Assembly (NCBI GenBank): GCA_965116525.1
Contig: OZ220694.1
Span: 1 to 64,000, forward strand
Length of the DNA: 64,000 nt
Source: Poriferisulfidus sp965116525
Lineage (GTDB): Bacteria; Pseudomonadota; Gammaproteobacteria; Poriferisulfidales; Poriferisulfidaceae
Direction of reading: 5' to 3'
Shown here: in pieces, positions 27,040-35,364 of the stretch
Layout: each line of letters opens with the position of its first letter
Numbering within the stretch: the first letter of the stretch is position 1
Notes under the pieces: model-generated
Seen by the model: only the letters and a program-made list of their open reading frames with translations
Databases searched by the model: none
Told to the model about the DNA's origin: nothing
Translations under genes and position numbers: made by a program

Positions 27040-28286
27040 ACCTTCCGGTTCCCTTGTATGTCGGTTTGCGCTATCTGAGGGCGCGCCACCGGCACCGCTT
27101 CATCTCTTTCATCTCACTGGTCTCGACGCTGGGCATTGCGCTGGGCCTGACCGCGGTAATCGCCGTGATGTCGGTCATGAACGGATTCCATACCGAAATC
27201 AGGGACCGATTGCTGGGAATGGTTTCCCATATCAGTGTCAGCGAGCCGGACAGGCGGCTGGAGGACTGGCGCGGGCTGGCGGAACAGCTGGAACAGAACC
27301 CGGAAGTGGTCGCGAGTGCGCCGTTCATCGAAGGCCAAGGGATGTTGCTCCACCGGGATCGCGTCAGCGGGGTCGGGCTGCGCGGCATGCTGCCGGCACT
27401 TGAGGCGGAAGCCTCGCGGATTGCGGAGCACATAAAGAAAGGCAGTCTGGATCAGCTGGAGGCAGGCGCATACCGAATCGTATTGGGCGATGAACTGGCC
27501 CGGCACCTGAATGTGCGGGTTGGCGACCAGGTGACCCTGATTGTGCCGCGGGCGGCCAGCACGATCGCCGGGCTTCTCCCCAAATTCCGCCGTTTCGAGG
27601 TCGTCGGGATCTTTGATCTCGACATGCGGAGCTACGACCGACACTTGGCTCTGGTGCATCTGGACGACGCCCGACAGGCGTTGGCGTTGGGCGAAGGAGA
27701 GGTTGGAGGCCTGAAAGTACGCCTCCAAGACCTGTTCAAGGCGCCGTGGTTGGCCGACCAGCTTCGCGAGGAATTGGGGGGGCGCTATTGGGTGCTGGAC
27801 TGGTCGGACCTGGACAGCGGCTTTTTCAAGGCTATCCAGATGGAGAAAACCATGCTGTTCCTTCTCCTGATGCTGATCGTTCTGGTGGCGGCGTTCAACA
27901 TTATTTCGGCATTGCTGATGACGGTACTGGAGAAGCGCTCCGATATTGCCGTATTGCGCACCCTGGGCATGACCCGGCGCGGAACCCTCCAGGTGTTTTT
28001 GCTACAGGGATTGGCGATCGGTCTCGGGGGGACAGCATTGGGAGTCGGCGGTGGACTGGCCCTGTCACACAACCTTCAGGTGGTCGTTGGGGCTATAGAA
28101 AAACTCTTTAGTTTCAAGCTCTTCTCGCCGGAAGTTTATTACATTAGTGAGATTCCGTCACAGCTGCTTTGGGGGGATGTGGTGATTGCGGCGGCGGCCT
28201 CGATCATTCTGTCAATAATCGCCGCCGTCTATCCGGCTCGCAAGGCGCTCCAGGTTATGCCGGCCGAGGTGTTGCGCTATGAATAG
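27036..28286 (+). CDS. lolC: Lipoprotein-releasing system permease LolC/LolE family
   Basis: Inner-membrane permease of 416 residues with one N-terminal helix, a large periplasmic domain and three C-terminal helices. The N-terminus LRYLRARHRHRFISFISLVSTLGI (family hallmark RYLR..F.SFIS..S..GI) and VMNGFHTEIRDRLLG are characteristic. With LolD it detaches lipoproteins and passes them to LolA. Only one permease gene is present, so it may act as a homodimer (LolF-like) rather than a LolCE pair. Coupled to ccmI by ATGA and overlapping lolD by 8 bases. Confidence 0.92.
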   Translation: MNLPVPLYVGLRYLRARHRHRFISFISLVSTLGIALGLTAVIAVMSVMNGFHTEIRDRLLGMVSHISVSEPDRRLEDWRGLAEQLEQNPEVVASAPFIEGQGMLLHRDRVSGVGLRGMLPALEAEASRIAEHIKKGSLDQLEAGAYRIVLGDELARHLNVRVGDQVTLIVPRAASTIAGLLPKFRRFEVVGIFDLDMRSYDRHLALVHLDDARQALALGEGEVGGLKVRLQDLFKAPWLADQLREELGGRYWVLDWSDLDSGFFKAIQMEKTMLFLLLMLIVLVAAFNIISALLMTVLEKRSDIAVLRTLGMTRRGTLQVFLLQGLAIGLGGTALGVGGGLALSHNLQVVVGAIEKLFSFKLFSPEVYYISEIPSQLLWGDVVIAAAASIILSIIAAVYPARKALQVMPAEVLRYE

Positions 28287-28962
28287 CCCGGTTCTTCGCT
28301 GTTCGGGCCTGACTAAATCATTTGGCTCTGGCGAGGTCCAGGTCGATGTCCTGCGTGATCTGGATATGGAAATTCCGCGAGGTGAAAGCGTGGCGATCGT
28401 CGGGGCTTCCGGATGCGGGAAAAGCACCTTGCTGCACTTGCTTGCGGGCTTGGATCGCCCCGATGCGGGCACTGTCGAGGTGGGCGGCCGACGTATTGAC
28501 GGGTTGGCCGATTCGGAACAGGCTCGGTTGCGCAACCGGAATTTGGGTTTTGTGTATCAGATGCACCACCTTCTGCCAGAATTTTCGGCACTGGAGAATG
28601 TCACCATGCCACCCTTGATCGGGGGGATGACGGTCGAAGAGGCCTGCGAGAAGGCGACGGAACTGCTGGAACGGGTGGATATGGGAGACCGTTTGCAGCA
28701 TCGCCCGGGAGAGCTGTCCGGAGGGGAAAGGCAACGGGTGGCGGTTTGCCGTGCGCTGGTTATGAACCCGGATGTCGTTCTGGCCGACGAGCCGACCGGC
28801 AATTTAGACCCTCATACGGCACACGAGGTCTTCGATCTGATGAAGCAATTGAATGCTGAGCGGGAAATTGCGCTGGTGCTGGTGACGCACGATGAAGCCT
28901 TGGCGAAAGCGATGCAGATGGGGTATCGTCTGTCGGAGGGGCAGGTCGTCAGGGAGTGGTAA
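28279..28962 (+). CDS. lolD: Lipoprotein-releasing system ATP-binding protein LolD
   Basis: ATPase of the Lol exporter, 227 residues. Walker A GASGCGKSTLLHLLAGLD (~41), the LolD-type QMHHLLPEFSALENVTMP (~95), signature LSGGERQRVAVCRAL (~146) and Walker B VVLADEPTGNLD (~167) are visible, and the switch histidine lies in VLVTHDEALA. Last gene of the ccm-lol run; an AT-rich segment follows immediately. Confidence 0.95.
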   Translation: MNSPVLRCSGLTKSFGSGEVQVDVLRDLDMEIPRGESVAIVGASGCGKSTLLHLLAGLDRPDAGTVEVGGRRIDGLADSEQARLRNRNLGFVYQMHHLLPEFSALENVTMPPLIGGMTVEEACEKATELLERVDMGDRLQHRPGELSGGERQRVAVCRALVMNPDVVLADEPTGNLDPHTAHEVFDLMKQLNAEREIALVLVTHDEALAKAMQMGYRLSEGQVVREW

Positions 28963-28979
28963 AAATAGAGAAGAAAGAT

Positions 28980-29279
28980 ATGGAAATTTCAGATTATCCA
29001 GGTTCGGAATATTACGGGACCGAAGGTCGCAAGTATCTTGAAATTGCCATCTTGAAGGTATTGACGGAAGCAGAACAGCGTGGCTCTCCACTTGTCAAGG
29101 GATCAGATATTGCTCGCAAGACTGGCCTAATGTTTTCCAATGGGTGGGTTGCCAGAGGGCTTTTGTATGCCATGCGTAAGGATGGTCGCGTTGCTCAGCT
29201 GGAGCCCCAAAAACCATTCGAAATTACAGCTAAAGGAAAAGAGTGGCTAGATAACAATGTGCCTATCTATGGGTTATAG
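28980..29279 (+). CDS. Small winged-helix-like hypothetical protein
   Basis: A 99-residue protein (107 if the GTG at 28956 is used) with a likely winged-helix fold: AILKVLTEAEQRGSPLVKG, DIARKTGLMFSNGWVARGLL and FEITAKGKEWL suggest helix-turn-helix followed by a wing. No family recognised. The ATG at 28980 has AGAAG just upstream; the GTG start would overlap lolD. Base composition is clearly more AT-rich than in lolD, suggesting transfer. Possibly a small DNA-binding regulator. Confidence 0.65.
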   Translation: MEISDYPGSEYYGTEGRKYLEIAILKVLTEAEQRGSPLVKGSDIARKTGLMFSNGWVARGLLYAMRKDGRVAQLEPQKPFEITAKGKEWLDNNVPIYGL

Positions 29280-29378
29280 CCCGCGCAGCCTTATTCTAAA
29301 AAGCCTATAGAAAAATCGAGTGGTTTTTGTCAACTAAAGTAGATAATTCCCAAAGATATAGCAGTTTCAAGGCAGCGG

Positions 29379-29636
29379 TTAATATTCCAGATCGCGGTAG
29401 GCTTCCCGTCTATGGGCGACACGCAAAATCAGTACATCTTCTCCAAGTTCATACAGGACTCGGTAGTTTCCAATTCGTAACCTCCATATTCCGCGCAACG
29501 TGCCCTTGAGTATGGTACCCGTAAGGGGATTTTCCGCCAATTGGTCAATCGCTCTGATGATTCGCTCGCGATCAGATTTTGTCAGACGCTTTAACTCTTT
29601 TGTGGCACTGCTTTTAATCCGTATCAAGTAAGCCAT
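29379..29636 (-). CDS. RelE/ParE-family toxin
   Basis: An 85-residue protein of the RelE/ParE fold: it opens AYLIRIKSSATKELKRL and ends with the core GIWRLRIGNYRVLYEL and ILRVAHRREAYRD, which hold the basic residues typical of RelE ribonucleases. It follows its antitoxin on the minus strand and overlaps it by 23 bases, so translation is likely coupled. It probably cleaves mRNA on the ribosome, though a ParE-type gyrase poison is not excluded. AT-rich relative to the chromosome. Confidence 0.88.
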   Translation of the reverse strand: MAYLIRIKSSATKELKRLTKSDRERIIRAIDQLAENPLTGTILKGTLRGIWRLRIGNYRVLYELGEDVLILRVAHRREAYRDLEY

Positions 29637-29835
29637 GTCTTACCTTATCCCAATCCAATACCGGATCACTTGGGTCCCGGAGTCGTTCAATGGAGATCAC
29701 AAGGTCTTCAAAGTTTTCAAGATAATTCTCGATTGCTTGACGGATTATTTCTGCACGGCTGCGTTTCAGCTGAGTAGCTGCAGCATCCAGTGCATCGATA
29801 AGCGGGTCAGGCAAACGTGCTGTTACTTGAGACAT
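29614..29835 (-). CDS. CopG/RHH-family antitoxin
   Basis: A 73-residue ribbon-helix-helix protein: SQVTARLPDPLIDALDAAA forms the strand and first helix and RSRAEIIRQAIENYLEN the second. The C-terminal ~30 residues are acidic and should bind the toxin. The ATG at 29835 has GAGG ten bases upstream; a longer in-frame start at 29865 is less likely. It should repress its own operon through the palindrome at 29867-29883. Confidence 0.85.
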   Translation of the reverse strand: MSQVTARLPDPLIDALDAAATQLKRSRAEIIRQAIENYLENFEDLVISIERLRDPSDPVLDWDKVRHGLLDTD

Positions 29836-29866
29836 GACAATTACCTCAAAGTCGAATAAAGTCAAG

Positions 29867-29883
29867 TAATGTCATTGACATTA
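29867..29883 (-). promoter_or_regulatory. Palindromic operator of the toxin-antitoxin operon
   Basis: TAATGTC (29867-29873) and GACATTA (29877-29883) form a perfect 7-base inverted repeat around ATT, 32 bases upstream of the antitoxin start. A second nested pair, GTCAA/TTGAC, lies at 29861-29879. This is the expected size and place for a ribbon-helix-helix binding site. Confidence 0.6.
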
Positions 29884-29984
29884 TAAGTTAACATAATACG
29901 TATGTCTATTGCGCAGAACGCAGGGTTGATGCCCGTACTATTTTTGAGATAAATTTCAGATATAAATCCTTTTATATCATTTAG

Positions 29985-30641
29985 TTATATGATAATATTG
30001 ATATGGACTTCCTGTCTTAGAATCGGCAATAATTCCCTCTCAAACCAAGGATTTTTCTTCAGCCATCCGTTGTTTCGCCAAGACGGGTGCGGCAGGGGAA
30101 TCTTCCCCGAGGGCAGAAATTCTTCCCAGGCGGCCACGTTGGCGGTCAGGGAGTCGCGGCATTGATCGCCCAGATGCCAACGTTGCGCGTGATAGCCAAT
30201 CAGCAGGAACAGTTTCAGCTGCGGCATGACGTCGAGCAGGCGTTTGTGCCACTGTTCGCTGCAGACAGGCGGTGGTGGCAGATCCGCTCCTCGGGCGTCC
30301 TGTCCAGGGAAGCAGAACGCCATCGGCAGGGTGACGATGCGTTTCGCGTCGTAGAACTGCTCCCGATCCACGCCCATCCATTCGCGCAGGCGTTTGCCTG
30401 AAGGATCGTCGAACGGTAGCCCGCTACGGTGTACGTGCGTCCCGGGTGCTTGTCCACACACGCAAATCCGTGCGGTGGTGGAAAGTCTTGCCACCGGCCT
30501 GGGGGCATGCCCGAGTGGCTCGAAATCCTCTGCGCACAGCGAACATTGGCGCAGCGACCGGGCGAGGCGCAACAGGCGATTTCTCGGTGCCGATGCCGAG
30601 GCCGGCGCCATGTGCACTCCGGTGGGGCACGTGGAAGCCAT
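29985..30641 (-). CDS. Uracil-DNA glycosylase family protein
   Basis: A 218-residue member of the uracil-DNA glycosylase superfamily: RICVCGQAPGTHVHRSGLPF is motif 1 and LPHPSWRNNGWL resembles the His-containing motif 2. Two cysteines in LRQCSLCAEDF near the N-terminus recall family 4/5 enzymes, but a full iron-sulfur set is not obvious. The ATG at 30641 lies six bases past the DUF2062 stop, with GGAG upstream; a shorter start at 30611 is possible. Probable base-excision repair role, activity unproven. Composition is normal, unlike the TA genes beyond it. Confidence 0.78.
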   Translation of the reverse strand: MASTCPTGVHMAPASASAPRNRLLRLARSLRQCSLCAEDFEPLGHAPRPVARLSTTARICVCGQAPGTHVHRSGLPFDDPSGKRLREWMGVDREQFYDAKRIVTLPMAFCFPGQDARGADLPPPPVCSEQWHKRLLDVMPQLKLFLLIGYHAQRWHLGDQCRDSLTANVAAWEEFLPSGKIPLPHPSWRNNGWLKKNPWFERELLPILRQEVHINIII

Positions 30642-30646
30642 TCCGT

Positions 30647-31192
30647 CTACTTCTCCAGGATGTCGTGCAGGACCTTTTCGACTCTGCGTTTGTGGCGGGT
30701 TTGCCAGATGCGGACCACGTACCACCGCCAGTACAGAAGGATTCCCCAGTAACTAGCTGCCGCGCCGATGGTGCCGCAGATCAGGGAGCCGACGAGCAGG
30801 GGGAGTCCGACGACGTACAGCTCTTCCGTAAACCAGGCCCAGGACCACTCGAAGGCGAAATGCTGAGGAGGAATTCCGAGCACCCAACTGCCGACCAGGT
30901 AGCAGGTCAGAAAGATCGGGGGGATGGTGAGGGGGTTGGTGATCCAGACCAGTAGGACGGCGAGAGGCAGGTTGGAGGGAAACACGATGGCCAATGCCGC
31001 CGCCACCACCATCTGCCCCGGAATGGGGAGAAGTGCGCAGAATATGCCGATTGCGAACGCGCGCGCCACCGAACGCCGGTTGAGGTGCCACAGATTGTCT
31101 TTCAGCGCTGCCGAGCCGAACATCCGAAGCGTTTGATGCTCCCTGACCCGGTGGAAGTGTGGCAGATATTTCTGTAGAACCTTGCGTGCCAT
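30647..31192 (-). CDS. DUF2062 membrane protein
   Basis: An inner-membrane protein of 181 residues (192 if the ATG at 31225 is used). The N-terminus ARKVLQKYLPHFHRVREH and the signature LPIPGQMVVAAALAIVFPSN plus WITNPLTIPPIF define DUF2062. I prefer the start at 31192 because family members begin M-P/A-R-K. Function unknown. It is divergent from exbB, a placement seen in several gammaproteobacteria, and its stop lies six bases before the glycosylase start. Confidence 0.85.
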   Translation of the reverse strand: MARKVLQKYLPHFHRVREHQTLRMFGSAALKDNLWHLNRRSVARAFAIGIFCALLPIPGQMVVAAALAIVFPSNLPLAVLLVWITNPLTIPPIFLTCYLVGSWVLGIPPQHFAFEWSWAWFTEELYVVGLPLLVGSLICGTIGAAASYWGILLYWRWYVVRIWQTRHKRRVEKVLHDILEK

Positions 31193-31271
31193 CAGCGGTT
31201 GCAGGGCAATTGAGAGATGATACATACTCTACAATAAATTGTGTACTTTCGGTGATTTACTGCCTAATCTG

Positions 31272-31889
31272 ATGTTGGACTTGATACAGGCCGGAGGCTG
31301 GGTGATGGTGCCCATCCTGCTGTGTTCCATTTTGGCGCTTGCCATTATTCTGGAACGCAGTTGGGCCTTGCGCCAGACCCAAGTGATGCCGGACGGGTTG
31401 CTGGAGAAGGTTCGCGCCTGGCTGCAGCAGGACGCACTGGATGCGGATCGTCTGGACGCACTGCGCAACAGTTCGCAACTGGGCCGCATACTGGCGCCCG
31501 GATTGAGTCCGCATTGTCGGACGCTGGATGAGCGCAAGACGGCGATTGAGGACGCAGGTCGCCGGGGTACGGTTGAGCTGGAGCGTTTTCTGGCGGCACT
31601 CGGCACCATCGCGATGATTTCTCCCTTGCTGGGGCTGCTCGGCACGGTCTGGGGGCTCATCGTGGTGTTCGACCAGATCACCACGACCGGGCTGGGCCAA
31701 CCTTCGGATCTGGCTGGCGGCATCGCACAAGCGTTGATCACCACTGCTGCCGGGCTGGCGGTGGCGATTCCGGCCGTGATCTTTCACCGCTATTTTCAGC
31801 GCCAGGTCTCCGTGCTGGTCTCGCAAATGGAAGCGGTGGCGCACCAGTTGATGGATGTGCTGCAGCAACGCGAGCAGGAGACATCATGA
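31272..31889 (+). CDS. exbB: ExbB/TolQ-family proton channel subunit
   Basis: Inner-membrane protein of 205 residues with three helices: one at the N-terminus (LIQAGGWVMVPILLCSILAL) and two flanking the GLLGTVWGLIVVF segment (~115-130) that conducts protons. With ExbD it energises envelope transport or lipid A-related processes. The ATG at 31272 gives the usual ExbB N-terminus; a TTG at 31239 would add 11 residues. Overlaps exbD by 4 bases. Confidence 0.92.
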   Translation: MLDLIQAGGWVMVPILLCSILALAIILERSWALRQTQVMPDGLLEKVRAWLQQDALDADRLDALRNSSQLGRILAPGLSPHCRTLDERKTAIEDAGRRGTVELERFLAALGTIAMISPLLGLLGTVWGLIVVFDQITTTGLGQPSDLAGGIAQALITTAAGLAVAIPAVIFHRYFQRQVSVLVSQMEAVAHQLMDVLQQREQETS

Positions 31890-32299
31890 GGTTCCAGATC
31901 CGCCGGGAGGACGGCCTCTCGATTCCGCTGACGCCGCTGATCGACGTGGTGTTCCTGCTGTTGCTGTTCTTCATGCTGACCACCACGTTCAGCCAGCTTG
32001 ATTTTCTGAAGATCCAGTTGCCGCAGGGCAACGCCGAGACGGCGGGTGCCGAGGTGCGCATTAATCTGGCTATCGATGCGATGGGAGACTATTACCTGAA
32101 TGGCCAGCCTCTACCGGACGAATCCGAGGCTCTCGCGGAACAGTTGCAGAGCGCGCTTGAGGCGCAGCCGGACGCGGTGGTTTACATCTATGCCCATGCG
32201 CTGACCCCGCACCAGTCGGTGGTGCGCCTGATGGCGCAGGCCCGAGAGCAGGGCGTTGAGCAACTCCGGGTCGCAACACTGGGCGAGCGTCTGCCGTGA
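31886..32299 (+). CDS. exbD: ExbD/TolR-family protein
   Basis: A 137-residue protein with one membrane helix (LIDVVFLLLLFFMLTTTF) carrying the conserved Asp needed for proton use, then a periplasmic domain (VRINLAIDAMGDYYLNGQPL). Partner of ExbB. It overlaps exbB (ATGA) and the msbA-lpxK gene (GTGA), so the three are probably co-translated. Confidence 0.92.
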   Translation: MRFQIRREDGLSIPLTPLIDVVFLLLLFFMLTTTFSQLDFLKIQLPQGNAETAGAEVRINLAIDAMGDYYLNGQPLPDESEALAEQLQSALEAQPDAVVYIYAHALTPHQSVVRLMAQAREQGVEQLRVATLGERLP

Positions 32300-35148
32300 A
32301 CGAAATCTCGCGCCGCACCGGCAAGGACATCTACCGGCAGCTTCTGCGCCTGGCCCTGCAAGGTCAGTCCGGCATCCTGGCTGTGGCAGTTCTCGGCATG
32401 GTGATGGAAGCCGCGACGGGCCCGGCATTGTCGGCGTTGATGAAACCGATCCTGGACGGCGCGATCGTCGAGCAAGAGCCGGATGTCATTCGCTGGGTGC
32501 CTCTGGCCTTGATCGGAATCTTCGTGTTGCGGGCGGTCGGCTCGTACCTCAGCGCGTCCTACATGGCGCAGATCGGCTCGCGGCTGGTGCGGGACCTGCG
32601 GCGGAAGATGTTTGCGCGGCTGCTCGACATCCCGGCCGAGACCCACGATCACACGGCTTCCAGCGATTTCCTGGCACGAATCACCAGTCACGTCGAGGGC
32701 GTCACGACGGCCGCGTCGAAGAGCCTCACCATCCTGATCCGGGACAGCCTGATGGTCATCGGCCTGATCGGCTGGATGCTGTACGTCAGCTGGATCCTGA
32801 CCGCCGCGTTCCTGGCGGCCGTGCCGGTGTTCGCCTGGCTGATCCCGAGCAGCAACCGGCGGGTCCGGAAGCTCAGCCACCGCATGATGGAAGCGCTGAC
32901 CCGTACGGTGCAGAACGCCCAGGAGGTCATCCAGGGCTATCGGGTCGTGAAGGTGTTCCAGGCCGAAGATCTGGAGAAGAAACGCTTCGATGAGACCACC
33001 GAATATTACCGGAAACGGCAGGTCCGCACGCAGCAGATGGCCGCCCTGGTGTCTTCGATCATCATGCTCCTGGTCGGGCTGGCCTGGGCCGGGATCGTCT
33101 ATCTGGTGACGCTGGAGGGCATGCTGGAGACCATTACGGTCGGTGGATTCGTGTCGTTCATGTTTGCCATGCTGATGTTGCTCGCGCCCGCGCGCAACCT
33201 GGTGCAGGTCAATACCCGGCTGCAGCAGAGCATTGCCGCCGGGCAGCAGGTCTTCCAGATGATTGATGCCCCGGTGGAGCAGGATCAGGGCGAACATGCC
33301 AAGCAGGACCTGCAGGAGTCGATCGTCTACGACCAAATCACCTTGCGCTATCGCAATGCGGACCGTGATGCGCTGCACGATGTCTCGCTGACGATTCGGC
33401 GGGGAGAGACCGTCGCCCTGGTCGGGCGCTCCGGCTCCGGCAAGACTTCCTTGGCCAACCTGTTGCCCCGCTTCTATATGCCGGAGAGCGGAGAAATCCG
33501 GATCGACGGTATCCCGATCAACGACTTGCGCTTGGACGACCTTCGCGGATTGATCAGTTACGTGGGGCAGAACGTGGTGCTGTTCAACGACACGGTGCGC
33601 AACAACATCACCTATGGGGTCGATCCGGACCAGCAGCACGACCTGGACCTTGCACTGCGTAGTGCGCACGTGGACGAATTCGTGGATCGCCTGCCGCAGG
33701 GGTTGGAGACCATCATCGGTGAAGGGGGCGTGCAACTGTCCGGAGGTCAGCGGCAGCGTCTGGCCTTGGCCCGGGCCCTGTACAAACGGGCGCCGATCCT
33801 GATCCTGGATGAGGCGACCTCGTCGCTGGACAGTGAATCCGAGCGGTACGTGCAGGAAGCATTGGACAAGATCATGGAGGTTTCCACGACCCTGATCATC
33901 GCGCACCGCCTGTCGACGGTCGAGCGCGCGGACCGGATCGTCGTGCTGGAGCATGGCGAGGTCGTGGAGCAGGGCTCGCATGCCGAGTTGATCCAGAGAA
34001 ACCAGGCCTACAAAAAACTTTACCAGCATCAGTTCCAGGATGTGGGCGAGGTTGAGGAGCAGCCCCCCCGGCGCGGGGAGTTGCTGGAAGAGGAGAGCAC
34101 CCTGCACCAAGCCTGGCCCACGCGCTTTGCCGAGTCCGTCTGGTACGAAGACAGTCGCTGGGTCTTGGCTTTACGGCCGCTGAGCTGGCTGTACCGAACC
34201 GGCGTGTTTCTACGGCGAGCCTGGCGCCGCTGGCTGAATCGACCTCTTTCACTGCCGGTGCCCGTGGCGGTGATCGGCAACCTGAGTGTCGGGGGCACGG
34301 GAAAGACTCCTTTGGTGGTCTGGCTTGCGATCCAGCTTCGGGATCTGGGCGTTTCGGTGGGAATCGTGTGCCGGGGCTACCGGGGCGACAGCCCGACCTG
34401 GCCCCGCGAGGTCACTGCGTCGACGGGCCCGGAAGAAGTCGGGGAAGAGGCCGTTCTGATCGCGACACAGACAGGCTGCCCCGTGTTTGCCGGCCCAGAC
34501 CGGGCCGCCGCCGCCCGGGCGCTTTGCGACCGGCATACCGTCAGCATCATCCTTTCGGATGACGGAATGCAGCATCTGGGCCTGGCACGGCAGCTGGAGA
34601 TTCTGGTGGTGGACGGCAGACGCCGGTACGGCAACGGCCTATGCCTGCCTGCGGGGCCGTTGCGAGAGCCTCTGAAACGTGCACGTTCGGTCGACTGGGT
34701 TTTGGTGCACGGAGGAGAGCCGCAGCCGGGAGAGCACCGCTTCGACCTGCAGGTGCAACATTTGCGCGCGCTGTTGGATGGAAACACCATGCCGTTGTCC
34801 AACCTTGCCGGGCAGACCGTGCATGCGGTCTGTGGAGTCGGCAACCCGCATCGGTTCTTGGAATCCCTGGCCAGTGCAGGCATCGATGCGATTCCGCATA
34901 TCTACGAGGATCACCATCCTTTCCGAATCGAAGAACTCAACTTTGCCGATGGACGCGCAGTAGTCATGACCCCCAAGGATGCGATCAAGTGCGAGCGTTT
35001 TGCGCGCGAACGGTGGTATTCTTTGGAAGTGAACGTGACACTGAGCCCGGAGATCGGCAAGGAAATCGTCGACAGCGCGCAACGTGTCATTGAGGGCAAT
35101 CGAAAGGCCAGGGCGCTGGAGTCCCTGGACTCCGAAACGGAGACCTGA
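32296..35148 (+). CDS. msbA-lpxK: Fused lipid A flippase MsbA and tetraacyldisaccharide 4'-kinase LpxK
   Basis: One uninterrupted 950-residue frame. Residues ~1-585 are a complete MsbA: six-helix ABC exporter domain, Walker A GRSGSGKTS (~377), LSGGQRQRLALARAL (~482) and LILDEATSSLDSE (~500). After a charged linker rich in Glu (~585-605) comes a complete LpxK (~610-945) with its membrane-associated opening and Walker A GNLSVGGTGKTPL (~661), ending normally. LpxK phosphorylates lipid IVA precursor on the inner leaflet and MsbA flips the lipid, so the fusion joins consecutive steps. Starts with GTG overlapping exbD. No stop or frameshift is visible at the junction; a sequencing error that removed a stop cannot be excluded from sequence alone. 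Confidence 0.9.
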   Translation: MNEISRRTGKDIYRQLLRLALQGQSGILAVAVLGMVMEAATGPALSALMKPILDGAIVEQEPDVIRWVPLALIGIFVLRAVGSYLSASYMAQIGSRLVRDLRRKMFARLLDIPAETHDHTASSDFLARITSHVEGVTTAASKSLTILIRDSLMVIGLIGWMLYVSWILTAAFLAAVPVFAWLIPSSNRRVRKLSHRMMEALTRTVQNAQEVIQGYRVVKVFQAEDLEKKRFDETTEYYRKRQVRTQQMAALVSSIIMLLVGLAWAGIVYLVTLEGMLETITVGGFVSFMFAMLMLLAPARNLVQVNTRLQQSIAAGQQVFQMIDAPVEQDQGEHAKQDLQESIVYDQITLRYRNADRDALHDVSLTIRRGETVALVGRSGSGKTSLANLLPRFYMPESGEIRIDGIPINDLRLDDLRGLISYVGQNVVLFNDTVRNNITYGVDPDQQHDLDLALRSAHVDEFVDRLPQGLETIIGEGGVQLSGGQRQRLALARALYKRAPILILDEATSSLDSESERYVQEALDKIMEVSTTLIIAHRLSTVERADRIVVLEHGEVVEQGSHAELIQRNQAYKKLYQHQFQDVGEVEEQPPRRGELLEEESTLHQAWPTRFAESVWYEDSRWVLALRPLSWLYRTGVFLRRAWRRWLNRPLSLPVPVAVIGNLSVGGTGKTPLVVWLAIQLRDLGVSVGIVCRGYRGDSPTWPREVTASTGPEEVGEEAVLIATQTGCPVFAGPDRAAAARALCDRHTVSIILSDDGMQHLGLARQLEILVVDGRRRYGNGLCLPAGPLREPLKRARSVDWVLVHGGEPQPGEHRFDLQVQHLRALLDGNTMPLSNLAGQTVHAVCGVGNPHRFLESLASAGIDAIPHIYEDHHPFRIEELNFADGRAVVMTPKDAIKCERFARERWYSLEVNVTLSPEIGKEIVDSAQRVIEGNRKARALESLDSETET

Positions 35149-35166
35149 ACGAGAGGTTGGTACGGA

Positions 35167-35364
35167 ATGGATAAAAGGCTGCTGGATATCCTCGTCTGCC
35201 CGGTAACCAAGGGGCCGTTGCTGTATGACCGTGAGCGGCAGGAACTAATTTCGCTGTCGGGGCGCTTGGCCTACCCGGTCCGCGACGACATCCCGGTGTT
35301 ATTGGAAGAAGAAGCGCGCGGGCTGACGGAAGAGGAATACCAGAACTACCGGCATGACTCATGA
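35167..35364 (+). CDS. ycaR: Trm112-like zinc-ribbon protein (YcaR)
   Basis: A 65-residue protein of the Trm112/YcaR family: LLDILVCPVTKGPLLYD near the start and LAYPVRDDIPVLLEEEARGL at the end. Only one cysteine of the usual zinc set is left (CPVTKG), as in other proteobacterial YcaR proteins. It sits between lpxK and kdsB, its standard place, overlapping kdsB by 4 bases. Role uncertain. Confidence 0.9.
   Translation: MDKRLLDILVCPVTKGPLLYDRERQELISLSGRLAYPVRDDIPVLLEEEARGLTEEEYQNYRHDS

Noticed and set aside
31230..31245. ACAAT-AA-ATTGT palindrome in the gap between DUF2062 and exbB
   Set aside because: Arms of five bases in an AT-rich gap are expected by chance; no Fur-like or other known operator was recognised.
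32188..34110. Long minus-strand reading frame of about 640 residues
   Set aside because: It lies entirely opposite the MsbA half of the fused gene, is rich in His, Gln, Arg and Asp as expected of an antisense GC-rich shadow, and has no recognisable motif.
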